Shown here in pieces: positions 44,200 to 52,591 of a DNA stretch of 64,000 nt. The DNA is taken from the NCBI RefSeq assembly GCF_019457635.1, contig NZ_CP080412.1, positions 2,976,001-3,040,000 of the forward strand, given 5' to 3'. The stretch's first letter is position 1. Every line of letters begins with the position of its first letter. Source of the stretch: Shewanella mangrovisoli (GTDB lineage: Bacteria > Pseudomonadota > Gammaproteobacteria > Enterobacterales > Shewanellaceae). Under the pieces are notes generated by a model. The model searched no databases, was not told the origin of the DNA, and was given only the letters and a program-made list of their open reading frames with translations. A program made the translations under genes and the position numbers.

Positions 44200-44218
44200 A
44201 TACACTAAGTGTGCCAAC
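44200..44218 (-). promoter_or_regulatory. Predicted sigma54 promoter of pspABC
   Basis: On the minus strand TTGGCACACTTAGTGTAT has the -24 TGGCAC exactly, with GG-N10-GT where GG-N10-GC is usual. Spacing leaves a leader of about 27 bases before pspA. The divergent pspF encodes the expected activator. Confidence 0.65.
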
Positions 44219-44337
44219 TTTTATTTTATGTTTAAATTCATAAAGATAAACATATTTTTAACTTTTTCTTTATTTTATGGCTCAAGCCACTTATTATCAT
44301 TTTCACCAAAATTTAGCGCGAAAGACTAAAAAATATC

Positions 44338-45426
44338 GTGGATAATAAATTTCAGCAAGACAACCTCATCGGCCAATCGAACGCCCTACTCGAAGTGTTA
44401 GAGCATGTGTCACAGATAGCGCCGCTCTCTAAACCTGTGCTCATTATTGGTGAACGGGGTACGGGTAAGGAGCTGATTGCTGAACGCTTACATTATCTGT
44501 CTAAACGCTGGGATCAAAGCTTTATTAAGCTAAATTGTTCATCTTTGAGTGAAAATTTGCTAGAAAGTGAATTATTCGGCCATGAGTCAGGTGCCTTTAC
44601 CGGCGCCAAAGGCAAACACGAAGGCCGTTTTGAGCGCGCCGACGGTGGCACCCTGTTCCTCGATGAGTTAGCCAACACCTCGGGATTAATCCAAGAAAAA
44701 CTGCTGCGGGTCATCGAATACGGTGAATTTGAACGGGTCGGCGGCAGTAAAACCATACAAGCGGATGTGCGCCTTATCTGCGCGGCTAACGAAGATTTAC
44801 CTTCTCTCGCCGACGCCGGCGAATTTAGGGCCGACTTGCTCGACCGTCTAGCGTTCGATGTGATCACCTTGCCGCCACTGCGTTGTCGCCCCGAAGATAT
44901 CATGACCTTAGCCGAATACTTTGCCGTGGGCATGGCGCGGCAACTTAAGCTGGAACTCTTCAGTGGCTTCAGTGCCAGCGCGGTCGAACAGCTGATGAGC
45001 CATGATTGGCCAGGGAATATCCGTGAACTAAAAAACGTCGTAGAGCGCAGTGTGTATCGCAACAGTGGTGAGAACCGCCCTATTGAGCAGATTATTCTCG
45101 ACCCCTTTGCCTCTCCCTATCGCCCAACCACGCGAGTGCGTACCCGTGAGCGCCAAATCACGGCGCCTGAAGCGCCGCTGAGCGCGCCCGTGGTAACGTC
45201 GGCCAAAACCGATACCGACACGGCCGCCATTGCAGAGTCCATGACCAATCCGTTTAGTTTTCCTTTGGACTTTAAAGAGCAAACCGAACGTTATGAGATG
45301 GAGCTTATCCAACAAGCCTTGTCGGTCAGTCAGTACAATCAAAAGAAGACGGCTGAAATCCTTGGTTTAAGCTATCACCAGCTGCGCGGCATTCTGAAAA
45401 AGTACAATTTGCTCGATAAAGCATAA
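44338..45426 (+). CDS. pspF: PspF, sigma54-dependent activator of the psp genes
   Basis: This 362-residue AAA+ activator drives psp transcription with sigma54. Walker A is GERGTGKE, and the sigma54-contact loop GAFTGA sits in SGAFTGAKGKHEGRF. Walker B is GGTLFLDE and the arginine finger region is near FRADLLDRL. The C-terminal Fis-type helix-turn-helix is KKTAEILGLSYHQLRGIL. It lacks a receiver domain, as PspF does, so PspA regulates it directly. The start is a GTG at 44338. It diverges from pspA, and the sap genes follow. Confidence 0.94.
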   Translation: MDNKFQQDNLIGQSNALLEVLEHVSQIAPLSKPVLIIGERGTGKELIAERLHYLSKRWDQSFIKLNCSSLSENLLESELFGHESGAFTGAKGKHEGRFERADGGTLFLDELANTSGLIQEKLLRVIEYGEFERVGGSKTIQADVRLICAANEDLPSLADAGEFRADLLDRLAFDVITLPPLRCRPEDIMTLAEYFAVGMARQLKLELFSGFSASAVEQLMSHDWPGNIRELKNVVERSVYRNSGENRPIEQIILDPFASPYRPTTRVRTRERQITAPEAPLSAPVVTSAKTDTDTAAIAESMTNPFSFPLDFKEQTERYEMELIQQALSVSQYNQKKTAEILGLSYHQLRGILKKYNLLDKA

Positions 45427-45495
45427 GCAGATTGCCCACGGGCGAGATGCACTGCTAAAATAGCCGTTCATAGTCGATAAAATAATGATTTATAA

Positions 45496-47121
45496 ATGAG
45501 TGTGCTAATAAGACGCCTGTGCCTATCAACTGCAGTTTTCTGCATGAGTGGGTTGTTGGTTGCATGTGGCCCCCAACGACTCCCTTCTGGTTTGGTCTAT
45601 TGTTCCGAAGGGAATCCCGAGTCTTTTAATCCGCAGTTGGTAACCTCTGGCACCACTATCGACGCGACCTCACACCAAATTTATAGCCGCTTAGTGGACT
45701 ATGATGCTCTCTCAGGCCAGCTCGTGCCAGCACTTGCAACCAGTTGGGCCGAGAGCGACGATGGCTTAAGTTACCGTTTCACTCTCAGGGAAAATGTTAA
45801 GTTTCAACATTCATCCCGTTTTACCCCGAGTCGCGATTTTAATGCCGACGATGTGCTGTTTTCCTTCAATCGAATTATCGACAAACATCACCCTTACCAT
45901 GGCGTATCACGTACCGGTTATCCCTTTTTCCAAAGTATTGGCTTTTCAGAACAAGTTAAAAGTGTCGAAAAAATCAATGATCACGAGGTGATCTTTCGGC
46001 TAGCGCGCAAAGATGCGTCGTTTTTATCGAATCTCGCCACTGACTTTGCAGTCATCCTCTCGAGCGAATATGCCGATCAGCAACTGGCACAGGGGCACCC
46101 TGAAAATCTCGATCATTTCGCCATCGGCACAGGGCCCTTTACCTTAGTGCATTACGCTAAAAACGAATATATTCGCTATCGCCGTAATCCCGACTTTTGG
46201 GGTGAGCCCGCTAAAGTCGATATGCTGGTCTACGATATCACCCCAAAAAGCACGGTGAGACTGGCAAAACTTATCGCCGGCGACTGCAGCGTATCGGCCC
46301 TGCCCAAGGCGGGAGAACTGCCCGTTATCAAACAACATGAACAGCTGAGCATTGAGTCTCAACCCGGTCTTAACGTCGCCTTTTGGGCCTTTAACACACA
46401 AAAACCTCCTTTAGATGATGTACGCGTGCGCCGCGCCCTCGCCTATGCCGTGGATAAGCAGAATATCTTACGTGCCGTATATCAAAACACCGCAATAGAA
46501 GCCATTGGAGTGCTGCCGCCAGCGTCTTGGGCCTACGACAGCAATAAAAAACTGTTAGATTACAATCCGCAAAAAGCGCGTGATTTGTTAAAAGAAGCGG
46601 GAATAAAAAATCTCAGCATCGATATCTGGGCCATGCCCGTCGCCCGCGCGTATAATCCTAATGCGTTAAAAACCGCCGAGTTAATTCAATCTGACTTGGC
46701 CAATATCGGCGTTAAGGTCAATATTATCAGTTACGATTGGAGCGTCTTTAGCCAAAGATTGAGCCGAGATGAATATGACTCAGTCCTTATCGGCTGGAAC
46801 GCCGATAACAGTGACCCCGATAACTTCTTCACTCCCTTGTTGAGTTGCTCGGCGATGCAATCAAACAACAACCGCTCTCGCTGGTGCAATAAAGAGTTTG
46901 ATGCCATTCTAGACAGAGCAAGGGAAGTCTCGACTCAGGCCGAGCGCAAGGAGATTTACCAAGAGGCCGAAGCTTTCTTAGCCGAGCAAGTGCCGATGTT
47001 GAGTCTGGCCCACTCCAAGCGAGTCGCACTCACTCGCAGCAATATCCATGATATGCAGTTAACCCCCTTTGGCGGCATCTCATTTGCCCGAACCAGCCAA
47101 GCTGAGCAGGAGACACACTGA
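45496..47121 (+). CDS. sapA: Peptide ABC transporter substrate-binding lipoprotein SapA
   Basis: SapA is the periplasmic binding protein of the Sap peptide transporter linked to antimicrobial-peptide resistance and potassium uptake. The 541-residue protein has a lipobox (GLLVACG, Cys near residue 24), unlike E. coli SapA, which is soluble. It has the SBP family 5 signatures YCSEGNPESFNPQLVTSGTT and DDVRVRRALAYAVDK. It begins the sapABCDF cluster and its TGA overlaps the sapB ATG by one base. Confidence 0.9.
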   Translation: MSVLIRRLCLSTAVFCMSGLLVACGPQRLPSGLVYCSEGNPESFNPQLVTSGTTIDATSHQIYSRLVDYDALSGQLVPALATSWAESDDGLSYRFTLRENVKFQHSSRFTPSRDFNADDVLFSFNRIIDKHHPYHGVSRTGYPFFQSIGFSEQVKSVEKINDHEVIFRLARKDASFLSNLATDFAVILSSEYADQQLAQGHPENLDHFAIGTGPFTLVHYAKNEYIRYRRNPDFWGEPAKVDMLVYDITPKSTVRLAKLIAGDCSVSALPKAGELPVIKQHEQLSIESQPGLNVAFWAFNTQKPPLDDVRVRRALAYAVDKQNILRAVYQNTAIEAIGVLPPASWAYDSNKKLLDYNPQKARDLLKEAGIKNLSIDIWAMPVARAYNPNALKTAELIQSDLANIGVKVNIISYDWSVFSQRLSRDEYDSVLIGWNADNSDPDNFFTPLLSCSAMQSNNNRSRWCNKEFDAILDRAREVSTQAERKEIYQEAEAFLAEQVPMLSLAHSKRVALTRSNIHDMQLTPFGGISFARTSQAEQETH

Positions 47122-48152
47122 TGTTCAGATACCTGTTACGGCGCCTCAATCTGTTTCTTGCCACTTCGCTCGTGATGGTCGGTGTGTTGTTTTATGCAAC
47201 AGGGTTATTTCCTGTTGAGCGCACCTTCGCCCTCACGGGGATCCATGCACCATCAGAGAGTCAACTGGTGCAAATTGAGCAGGACTATAAGTTAGATAGC
47301 AATAAAGCCATGCAGTTTATTGCTTATTTACAGCAGAGGCTGAGCGGCAATTTGGGCGTCTCCGTCACTTCGCATCAGAGTGTGGCCGAAGAACTAAGCT
47401 CTGTGCTACCCGCCTCCTTCGAACTTGCGGTTATGGCGGCCGTGATAGCCATTGGTTTAGGTGTGCCGCTTGGCGTGTTGGCCTCCCAGAGCCAACATAA
47501 ACTTACCCAAAATACCATTATGGCGATTACCCTGACGGGCTATTCCGTTCCTGTATTCTGGTTAGGTTTGTATTTGTCACTCTGGTTTGGAGTCGACCTA
47601 GGCTGGCTGCCAATCTCGGGGCAACTCAATCTGTTATATGAGATAAAACCTGTTACCGGATTTATGTTGGTCGACATTTTGCTGTCTGATTCGGAATATC
47701 GCATATCGGCCTTTAAAGATGCCTTATTGCATATCGTCCTGCCAGCCACCACACTCGCAGTGCTGCCTTTTACCGTGGTCGTGCGTAGCACGCGCTCGGC
47801 GATGATGAATGTGATGAACCAAACCTTTATCCGCGCCGCAGAAGCCAGAGGCATGCACACCAACACCATTATTTTGCGCCACGCCTTACCCAACGCGCTG
47901 ATCCCCGTATTGAAGCACTTAGGATTAATGCTCGGAGCATTTGCGAGCTATGCGATTGTTGTTGAAATGATTTTCTCTTGGCCGGGTGTAGGTTCTTGGT
48001 TGGTGTCGGGTATTTATCAGCGGGATTATACGGTTATCCAAGGCGGGATTTTAGCCGTGGCCTTGTTGATCATCTTTTTAAGTATTTTGATTGAAGTGCT
48101 GCATACCGTCTTCAATCCCTTGAGCAGAAAAGATCTTTATGCCTCCAATTAA
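47121..48152 (+). CDS. sapB: Sap ABC transporter permease SapB
   Basis: This 343-residue inner-membrane permease is of the DppB/OppB type. It has six or so spans, the family start MFRYLLRRLNLFLATSLVM, and the EAA-like loop FIRAAEARGMHTNTIILRHA that contacts the ATPases. It works with SapC. It overlaps sapA by one base and sapC by 14 bases. Confidence 0.92.
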   Translation: MFRYLLRRLNLFLATSLVMVGVLFYATGLFPVERTFALTGIHAPSESQLVQIEQDYKLDSNKAMQFIAYLQQRLSGNLGVSVTSHQSVAEELSSVLPASFELAVMAAVIAIGLGVPLGVLASQSQHKLTQNTIMAITLTGYSVPVFWLGLYLSLWFGVDLGWLPISGQLNLLYEIKPVTGFMLVDILLSDSEYRISAFKDALLHIVLPATTLAVLPFTVVVRSTRSAMMNVMNQTFIRAAEARGMHTNTIILRHALPNALIPVLKHLGLMLGAFASYAIVVEMIFSWPGVGSWLVSGIYQRDYTVIQGGILAVALLIIFLSILIEVLHTVFNPLSRKDLYASN

Positions 48153-49029
48153 AATTTATCAGGAAGATCAAATCGCCTCGCCGATGATGCGAGTCTGGCA
48201 GAATTTTTCGGCAAACCCCTTTGCCTTGGCGGGTTTGTGGACCATTGCTTTTCTGCTGCTGCTCACCCTGTTTGGACCTATGATAGCCCCCTTCTCACCC
48301 GAGGCGCAGGATCCGCGCGCATTGCTGTTACCGCCCTCTTGGGACCCTTCGGGCACAGTGGCACACTTTTTAGGTACAGACGATCTGGGCCGTGACATCT
48401 TTAGCCGCTTGCTACATGGCGCGCATTTAACCTTCGGCATGGCGCTGATGATTGTCGGCACCGCGCTGTTTATGGGTTTCATCATAGGCTCGCTCTCAGG
48501 CATGATGCGCGGCTTAAAGTCCAGTATCTTGGGGCATTTGCTCGATGCATTGCTGTCAATCCCCTCACTATTAATGGCGATTTTAGTGGTTGCAGTGATG
48601 GGGCCAGGGCTTGAAAACGTCTTCTGGGCCGTCGGTATTGCCTTAACGCCGCAGTTTGTGCGCTCAATTCATCAATCGGTGCATGAAGAGTTACAAAAAG
48701 AATATGTGACTGCCGCCCGTTTAGACGGCGCCAATTCGCTGCAGATTTTTTGGTATGTGATCATGCCAAACGTGTGGGAAGTAGTGATTATTCAAACCAC
48801 CTTAGCCATTTCTGCCGCGATTTTAGATATTGCCGCCCTTGGCTTTTTAAGCCTTGGCGCCCAAGCTCCCAGTCCTGAATGGGGTGCAATGGTCGCCCAG
48901 GGCATGGATAATTTATTGACCGCACCTTGGACTGTGACCATTCCAGGGCTGGCGATTCTTTTTAGTGTGCTCGCCATTAACTTGGTGGGCGATGGCTTGA
49001 GATCGGCGCTTGCGCCCATCAGAAACTAA
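48139..49029 (+). CDS. sapC: Sap ABC transporter permease SapC
   Basis: The 296-residue DppC/OppC-type permease has an N-terminal tail, then spans with FLGTDDLGRDIFSRLLHGA and the EAA loop YVTAARLDGANSLQIFWYVI. It pairs with SapB to form the channel. The ATG at 48139 lies inside the last 14 bases of sapB, and sapD follows three bases after its stop. Confidence 0.92.
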   Translation: MPPIKIYQEDQIASPMMRVWQNFSANPFALAGLWTIAFLLLLTLFGPMIAPFSPEAQDPRALLLPPSWDPSGTVAHFLGTDDLGRDIFSRLLHGAHLTFGMALMIVGTALFMGFIIGSLSGMMRGLKSSILGHLLDALLSIPSLLMAILVVAVMGPGLENVFWAVGIALTPQFVRSIHQSVHEELQKEYVTAARLDGANSLQIFWYVIMPNVWEVVIIQTTLAISAAILDIAALGFLSLGAQAPSPEWGAMVAQGMDNLLTAPWTVTIPGLAILFSVLAINLVGDGLRSALAPIRN

Positions 49030-49032
49030 CCT

Positions 49033-50040
49033 ATGCCATTACTCGACGTTAGAAACCTGACCATTGAGCTCGACACGCCCCACGGCAGAGTTCGCGCCCT
49101 TGAGAAAGTGAGTTTGACCCTGAACGCGGGGGAAATCCACGGTCTCGTGGGTGAATCGGGCTCGGGCCGCAGTCTGCTCGCCAGAGCCATTCTTGGGATC
49201 CCAGGCCCCAATTGGACCATTACCGCCGACCGCATGATGTGGGATGGTAATAATCTGATGGCCATGACCTCGAAGGAGCGCCGTAATCTGATGGGCTCGG
49301 ATATGGCGATGATCTTCCAAGACCCGTCAGGCAGCCTTGACCCTTCGCAAACCGTGGGCAGTCAGTTGATGCAGGCCATGCCTAAGAATCCGAAGGCTTA
49401 TTTTTGGCAAAAACACAAACATGCCAAACTCACGGCACAAAAATGGTTGCATAAGGTCGGGATTAAAAATCCGCAAAAAGTGATGTCGAGCTATGCTTGG
49501 GAGCTTTCGGAAGGCGAATGCCAAAAAGTGATGATCGCCATGGCGATTGCCAACCAACCGCGATTATTGATTGCCGACGAACCGACCAACTCGATGGAGC
49601 TGAGCACTCAGGCGCAGATTTTCCGTTTACTGTCACAGCTTAACCAACTGCAAAACGTGTCGATTTTAATCATCAGCCACGAGCTTGAAACGCTGGCTCA
49701 GTGGTGCGATCACCTATCCGTGCTCTATTGCGGCCAAGTGATGGAATCTGGCCCAACGGAAGAACTGATCAATCAGCCGTATCATCCTTACACTAAGGCA
49801 CTCTTGGATAATATGCCGGATTACTCGGGGATAGAGGCGCACAAGGCCATCATGCCGACTCTGCCAGGCTCGGCCCCCGCCCTGCAGCATCTGCCCATTG
49901 GTTGTCGCCTAGGGCCAAGATGCCCTGAGGCACAAAAGAAATGCGTTAATCAGCCAAGTTTGAGTCATTTACGCGACCGCTACTTTGCCTGCCATTTCCC
50001 TTACCACGGTGAAACGACAAATGACGACCCCACTGCTTAA
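49033..50040 (+). CDS. sapD: Sap ABC transporter ATP-binding protein SapD
   Basis: The 335-residue ATPase is recognised by its order in the sap operon and by its full-length similarity, including PIGCRLGPRCPEAQKKC near the end. Walker A reads GESGSGRS; in the usual P-loop the R is K. The signature is LSEGECQKVM, as in SapD relatives rather than LSGGQ, and Walker B is RLLIADEPTN. The Lys-to-Arg change may weaken nucleotide hydrolysis at this site. SapF has a normal Walker A. The 3' end overlaps sapF by 20 bases. Confidence 0.92.
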   Translation: MPLLDVRNLTIELDTPHGRVRALEKVSLTLNAGEIHGLVGESGSGRSLLARAILGIPGPNWTITADRMMWDGNNLMAMTSKERRNLMGSDMAMIFQDPSGSLDPSQTVGSQLMQAMPKNPKAYFWQKHKHAKLTAQKWLHKVGIKNPQKVMSSYAWELSEGECQKVMIAMAIANQPRLLIADEPTNSMELSTQAQIFRLLSQLNQLQNVSILIISHELETLAQWCDHLSVLYCGQVMESGPTEELINQPYHPYTKALLDNMPDYSGIEAHKAIMPTLPGSAPALQHLPIGCRLGPRCPEAQKKCVNQPSLSHLRDRYFACHFPYHGETTNDDPTA

Positions 50041-50806
50041 AGTTAACGATCTCTTTAAGAGGTACGATACCGGCTATAAAGGCTTTACCCGCCAATATAA
50101 CGATGCCTTAGCCCCGGTTTCCTTTGAATTAAACCGCGGTGAAACCCTAGCGATTGTGGGTGAAGCGGGTTCAGGTAAGAGTACGTTAGCGCGTATTTTG
50201 GTGGGCGCAGAGCCCCGCAGCGGCGGTGAAATTTACTTTGAGGGCGAAGCCCTTGATAGTCGCAATATTAAGCAGCGCTGTCGCCTTATTCGGATGATTT
50301 TCCAAGATCCCAATACCTCACTCAACCCAAGGCTCACCATTGGCCAATTACTAGATGAACCGCTGCGCTTTAACACTGAGTTATCCGCCAAGGAGCGTAG
50401 TGGCCAAGTGATCGATACCTTAAGGAAGGTCGGTTTATTACCCGAGCATGCGGATTTTTATCCCCATATGATTTCCGAAGGTCAAAAACAGCGGGTTGCG
50501 GTGGCACGGGCGCTGATGCTCAATCCGAAGATTATCATCGCCGATGAAGCCTTAACCGCCTTGGATCTCTCGGTACGCTCACAGATCCTTAATCTGCTGC
50601 TCAAATTGCAGAAGGACTTAGGCTTGTCCTATATCTTCGTGTCCCATAACCTCAATATTATTCGCCATGTCAGCGATAAAATTATGGTGTTACACAAAGG
50701 GGTGATGGTTGAGAAAGCCCCAACAGAACAGATATTTAATTCGCCTCAGCACGAATATACCCAAAGGCTGATTCAGGAGCAGAGCCTGTTTGTTCATAAG
50801 CGTTAA
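50021..50806 (+). CDS. sapF: Sap ABC transporter ATP-binding protein SapF
   Basis: This 261-residue ATPase is the second of the Sap pair. It shows Walker A GEAGSGKSTLARILVG, the signature ISEGQKQRVAVARAL, and Walker B IIIADEALTALD. It is shorter than SapD and lacks the C-terminal cysteine domain. The ATG at 50021 is preferred over an upstream in-frame ATG at 49985. It ends the sap cluster. Confidence 0.92.
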   Translation: MTTPLLKVNDLFKRYDTGYKGFTRQYNDALAPVSFELNRGETLAIVGEAGSGKSTLARILVGAEPRSGGEIYFEGEALDSRNIKQRCRLIRMIFQDPNTSLNPRLTIGQLLDEPLRFNTELSAKERSGQVIDTLRKVGLLPEHADFYPHMISEGQKQRVAVARALMLNPKIIIADEALTALDLSVRSQILNLLLKLQKDLGLSYIFVSHNLNIIRHVSDKIMVLHKGVMVEKAPTEQIFNSPQHEYTQRLIQEQSLFVHKR

Positions 50807-50911
50807 ACTGCTCCAACCACTTAAATATTCAGGCGAATTGGCTAAAAATAGATGCCATTTAGCCGCCGAAGTATTTATCCTATTGGTCATTTTGATAGAA
50901 GAAGCTTAAAC

Positions 50912-52114
50912 ATGATTATCAAACCCAAAATTCGTGGATTCATTTGTACCACAACTCATCCCGTTGGTTGTGAAGCTAACGTTCAAGAGCAAATTGCTTT
51001 AACCAAAGCCAAAGGCAAAATCGCCAACGGCCCAAAGAAAGTGCTTGTTGTTGGTTCATCGAGTGGCTATGGCCTGTCTTCACGCATTGCCGCCGCCTTC
51101 GGCAGCGATGCTGCAACCATTGGTGTGTTCTTCGAAAAGCCTGGTACTGAAGCGAAACCTGGTACTGCAGGCTGGTACAACTCTGCCGCTTTCGACAAGT
51201 TTGCCAAAGCTGAAGGTTTGTACTCTAAGAGCATCAACTGCGATGCTTTCAGCCATGAAGCTAAGCAAAAAGTTATCGAGCTTATCAAGCAAGATTTAGG
51301 TCAAGTGGACATGGTGGTCTATTCATTAGCATCGCCCGTGCGCAAACTGCCTGACTCAGGCGAGCTAGTGCGTTCTGCACTCAAGCCAATCGGTGAAGTG
51401 TATACAGCGACTGCCGTTGATACCAACAAAGACTGCATTATCGAAGCCACCGTTGAGCCTGCGACTGAGCAAGAAATTGCCGATACTGTCACTGTGATGG
51501 GTGGTCAAGATTGGGAACTGTGGATTAACGCACTCGCCGAGGCTGGTGTATTAAGCGATAACTGCAAAACCGTAGCCTACAGCTATATCGGCACTGAGTT
51601 AACCTGGCCAATCTACTGGCACGGCGCATTAGGTCAAGCCAAGATGGACTTAGACCGTGCGGCTAAAGCCTTAAATGATAAACTCGTGGCCAAAGGCGGC
51701 AGCGCTAACGTTGCCGTGCTCAAAAGCGTTGTCACCCAAGCCAGCTCTGCCATCCCAGTGATGCCACTGTATATTGCGATGGTATTTAAGAAGATGCGCC
51801 AAGAAGGCCTGCACGAAGGCTGTATGGAACAAATCTACCGCATGTTCAGCGAGCGTCTGTTCCGTGCCGATGGTGCAAAACCTGAGACCGACAGCGACAA
51901 CCGTCTGCGTTTAGACGATTGGGAACTGCGCGAAGATATCCAGCAGCATTGCCGTGATCTGTGGCCACAAGTGACCACTGAAAATCTGTCAGAGCTAACC
52001 GATTATCAAGAATATAAAGCCGAGTTCATTAAACTGTTCGGCTTTGGCATCGAAGGTATCGACTACGATGCTGATGTTAATCCATACGTTGAGTTCGATG
52101 TGATCGAGCTGTAA
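50912..52114 (+). CDS. fabV: Enoyl-ACP/trans-2-enoyl-CoA reductase FabV
   Basis: FabV reduces the enoyl intermediate in fatty-acid elongation and is the triclosan-resistant type of reductase. The 400-residue protein starts [19 protein letters not shown] and has the NAD-binding [20 protein letters not shown]. The catalytic Tyr-X8-Lys is seen in [16 protein letters not shown]. The start at 50912 is by homology, as the upstream 20 residues do not belong. A terminator follows at 52139. It is the only FabI-type function seen in the window. Confidence 0.95.
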   Translation: MIIKPKIRGFICTTTHPVGCEANVQEQIALTKAKGKIANGPKKVLVVGSSSGYGLSSRIAAAFGSDAATIGVFFEKPGTEAKPGTAGWYNSAAFDKFAKAEGLYSKSINCDAFSHEAKQKVIELIKQDLGQVDMVVYSLASPVRKLPDSGELVRSALKPIGEVYTATAVDTNKDCIIEATVEPATEQEIADTVTVMGGQDWELWINALAEAGVLSDNCKTVAYSYIGTELTWPIYWHGALGQAKMDLDRAAKALNDKLVAKGGSANVAVLKSVVTQASSAIPVMPLYIAMVFKKMRQEGLHEGCMEQIYRMFSERLFRADGAKPETDSDNRLRLDDWELREDIQQHCRDLWPQVTTENLSELTDYQEYKAEFIKLFGFGIEGIDYDADVNPYVEFDVIEL

Positions 52115-52138
52115 TCGTCGCGATGACAGCTTACCTTT

Positions 52139-52162
52139 AAACGCCACCCTCGGGTGGCGTTT
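52139..52162 (+). terminator. Terminator after fabV
   Basis: AAACGCCACC with GGTGGCGTTT is a 10-bp stem around CTCG, followed by T residues. Confidence 0.92.
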
Positions 52163-52232
52163 TTATTTGCTGCAAACCCACGGCAATAGGCTAAACTAGC
52201 ATGACCATTCAAACACTAACTAAGGACAAAGA

Positions 52233-52445
52233 ATGAAGATCAGTGCACGTAATACCCTGAGTGGCACTATTACCGCGATTGAAATTGGTTCTGTAAACAA
52301 CGAAATCACTATCGAACTGGCACCGGGCGTAGTGTTAACCTCTGTCGTGACTAAAGCTTCCTGTGAGCGTTTAAACTTGAAGGTGGGTGATTCGGCTTAC
52401 GCACTCATTAAAGCCAGCAGCGTGATGATTGGCGTGGATGATTAA
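52233..52445 (+). CDS. TOBE-domain molybdopterin/molybdate-binding protein (Mop-like)
   Basis: The 70-residue protein is a single TOBE domain, as in clostridial-type Mop: MKISARNTLSGTITAIEIG followed by NEITIELAPGVVLTSVVTK, CERLNLKVGD and ALIKASSVMIGVDD. Such proteins form oligomers that bind molybdate or related oxyanions for storage or sensing. AAGGACA precedes the ATG. It is a single gene between two terminators. Confidence 0.85.
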   Translation: MKISARNTLSGTITAIEIGSVNNEITIELAPGVVLTSVVTKASCERLNLKVGDSAYALIKASSVMIGVDD

Positions 52446-52495
52446 GCGGCTAATATAGCGCCCAGAACATTTGATAACGCGGTTTCAAGACAAAC

Positions 52496-52524
52496 AAAAA
52501 GGCCAAGTAAACACTTGGCCTTTT
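52496..52524. terminator. Terminator after the Mop-like gene
   Basis: AAAAGGCCAAGT with ACTTGGCCTTTT is a 12-bp stem around AAAC. It may also end ppiD on the minus strand. Confidence 0.9.
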
Positions 52525-52591
52525 CTATTTGCTTCGCGAAAGCTTTTATTGCTTCGCCAATATAAGGGATAAGCTTAGTTATCCCTCATCA

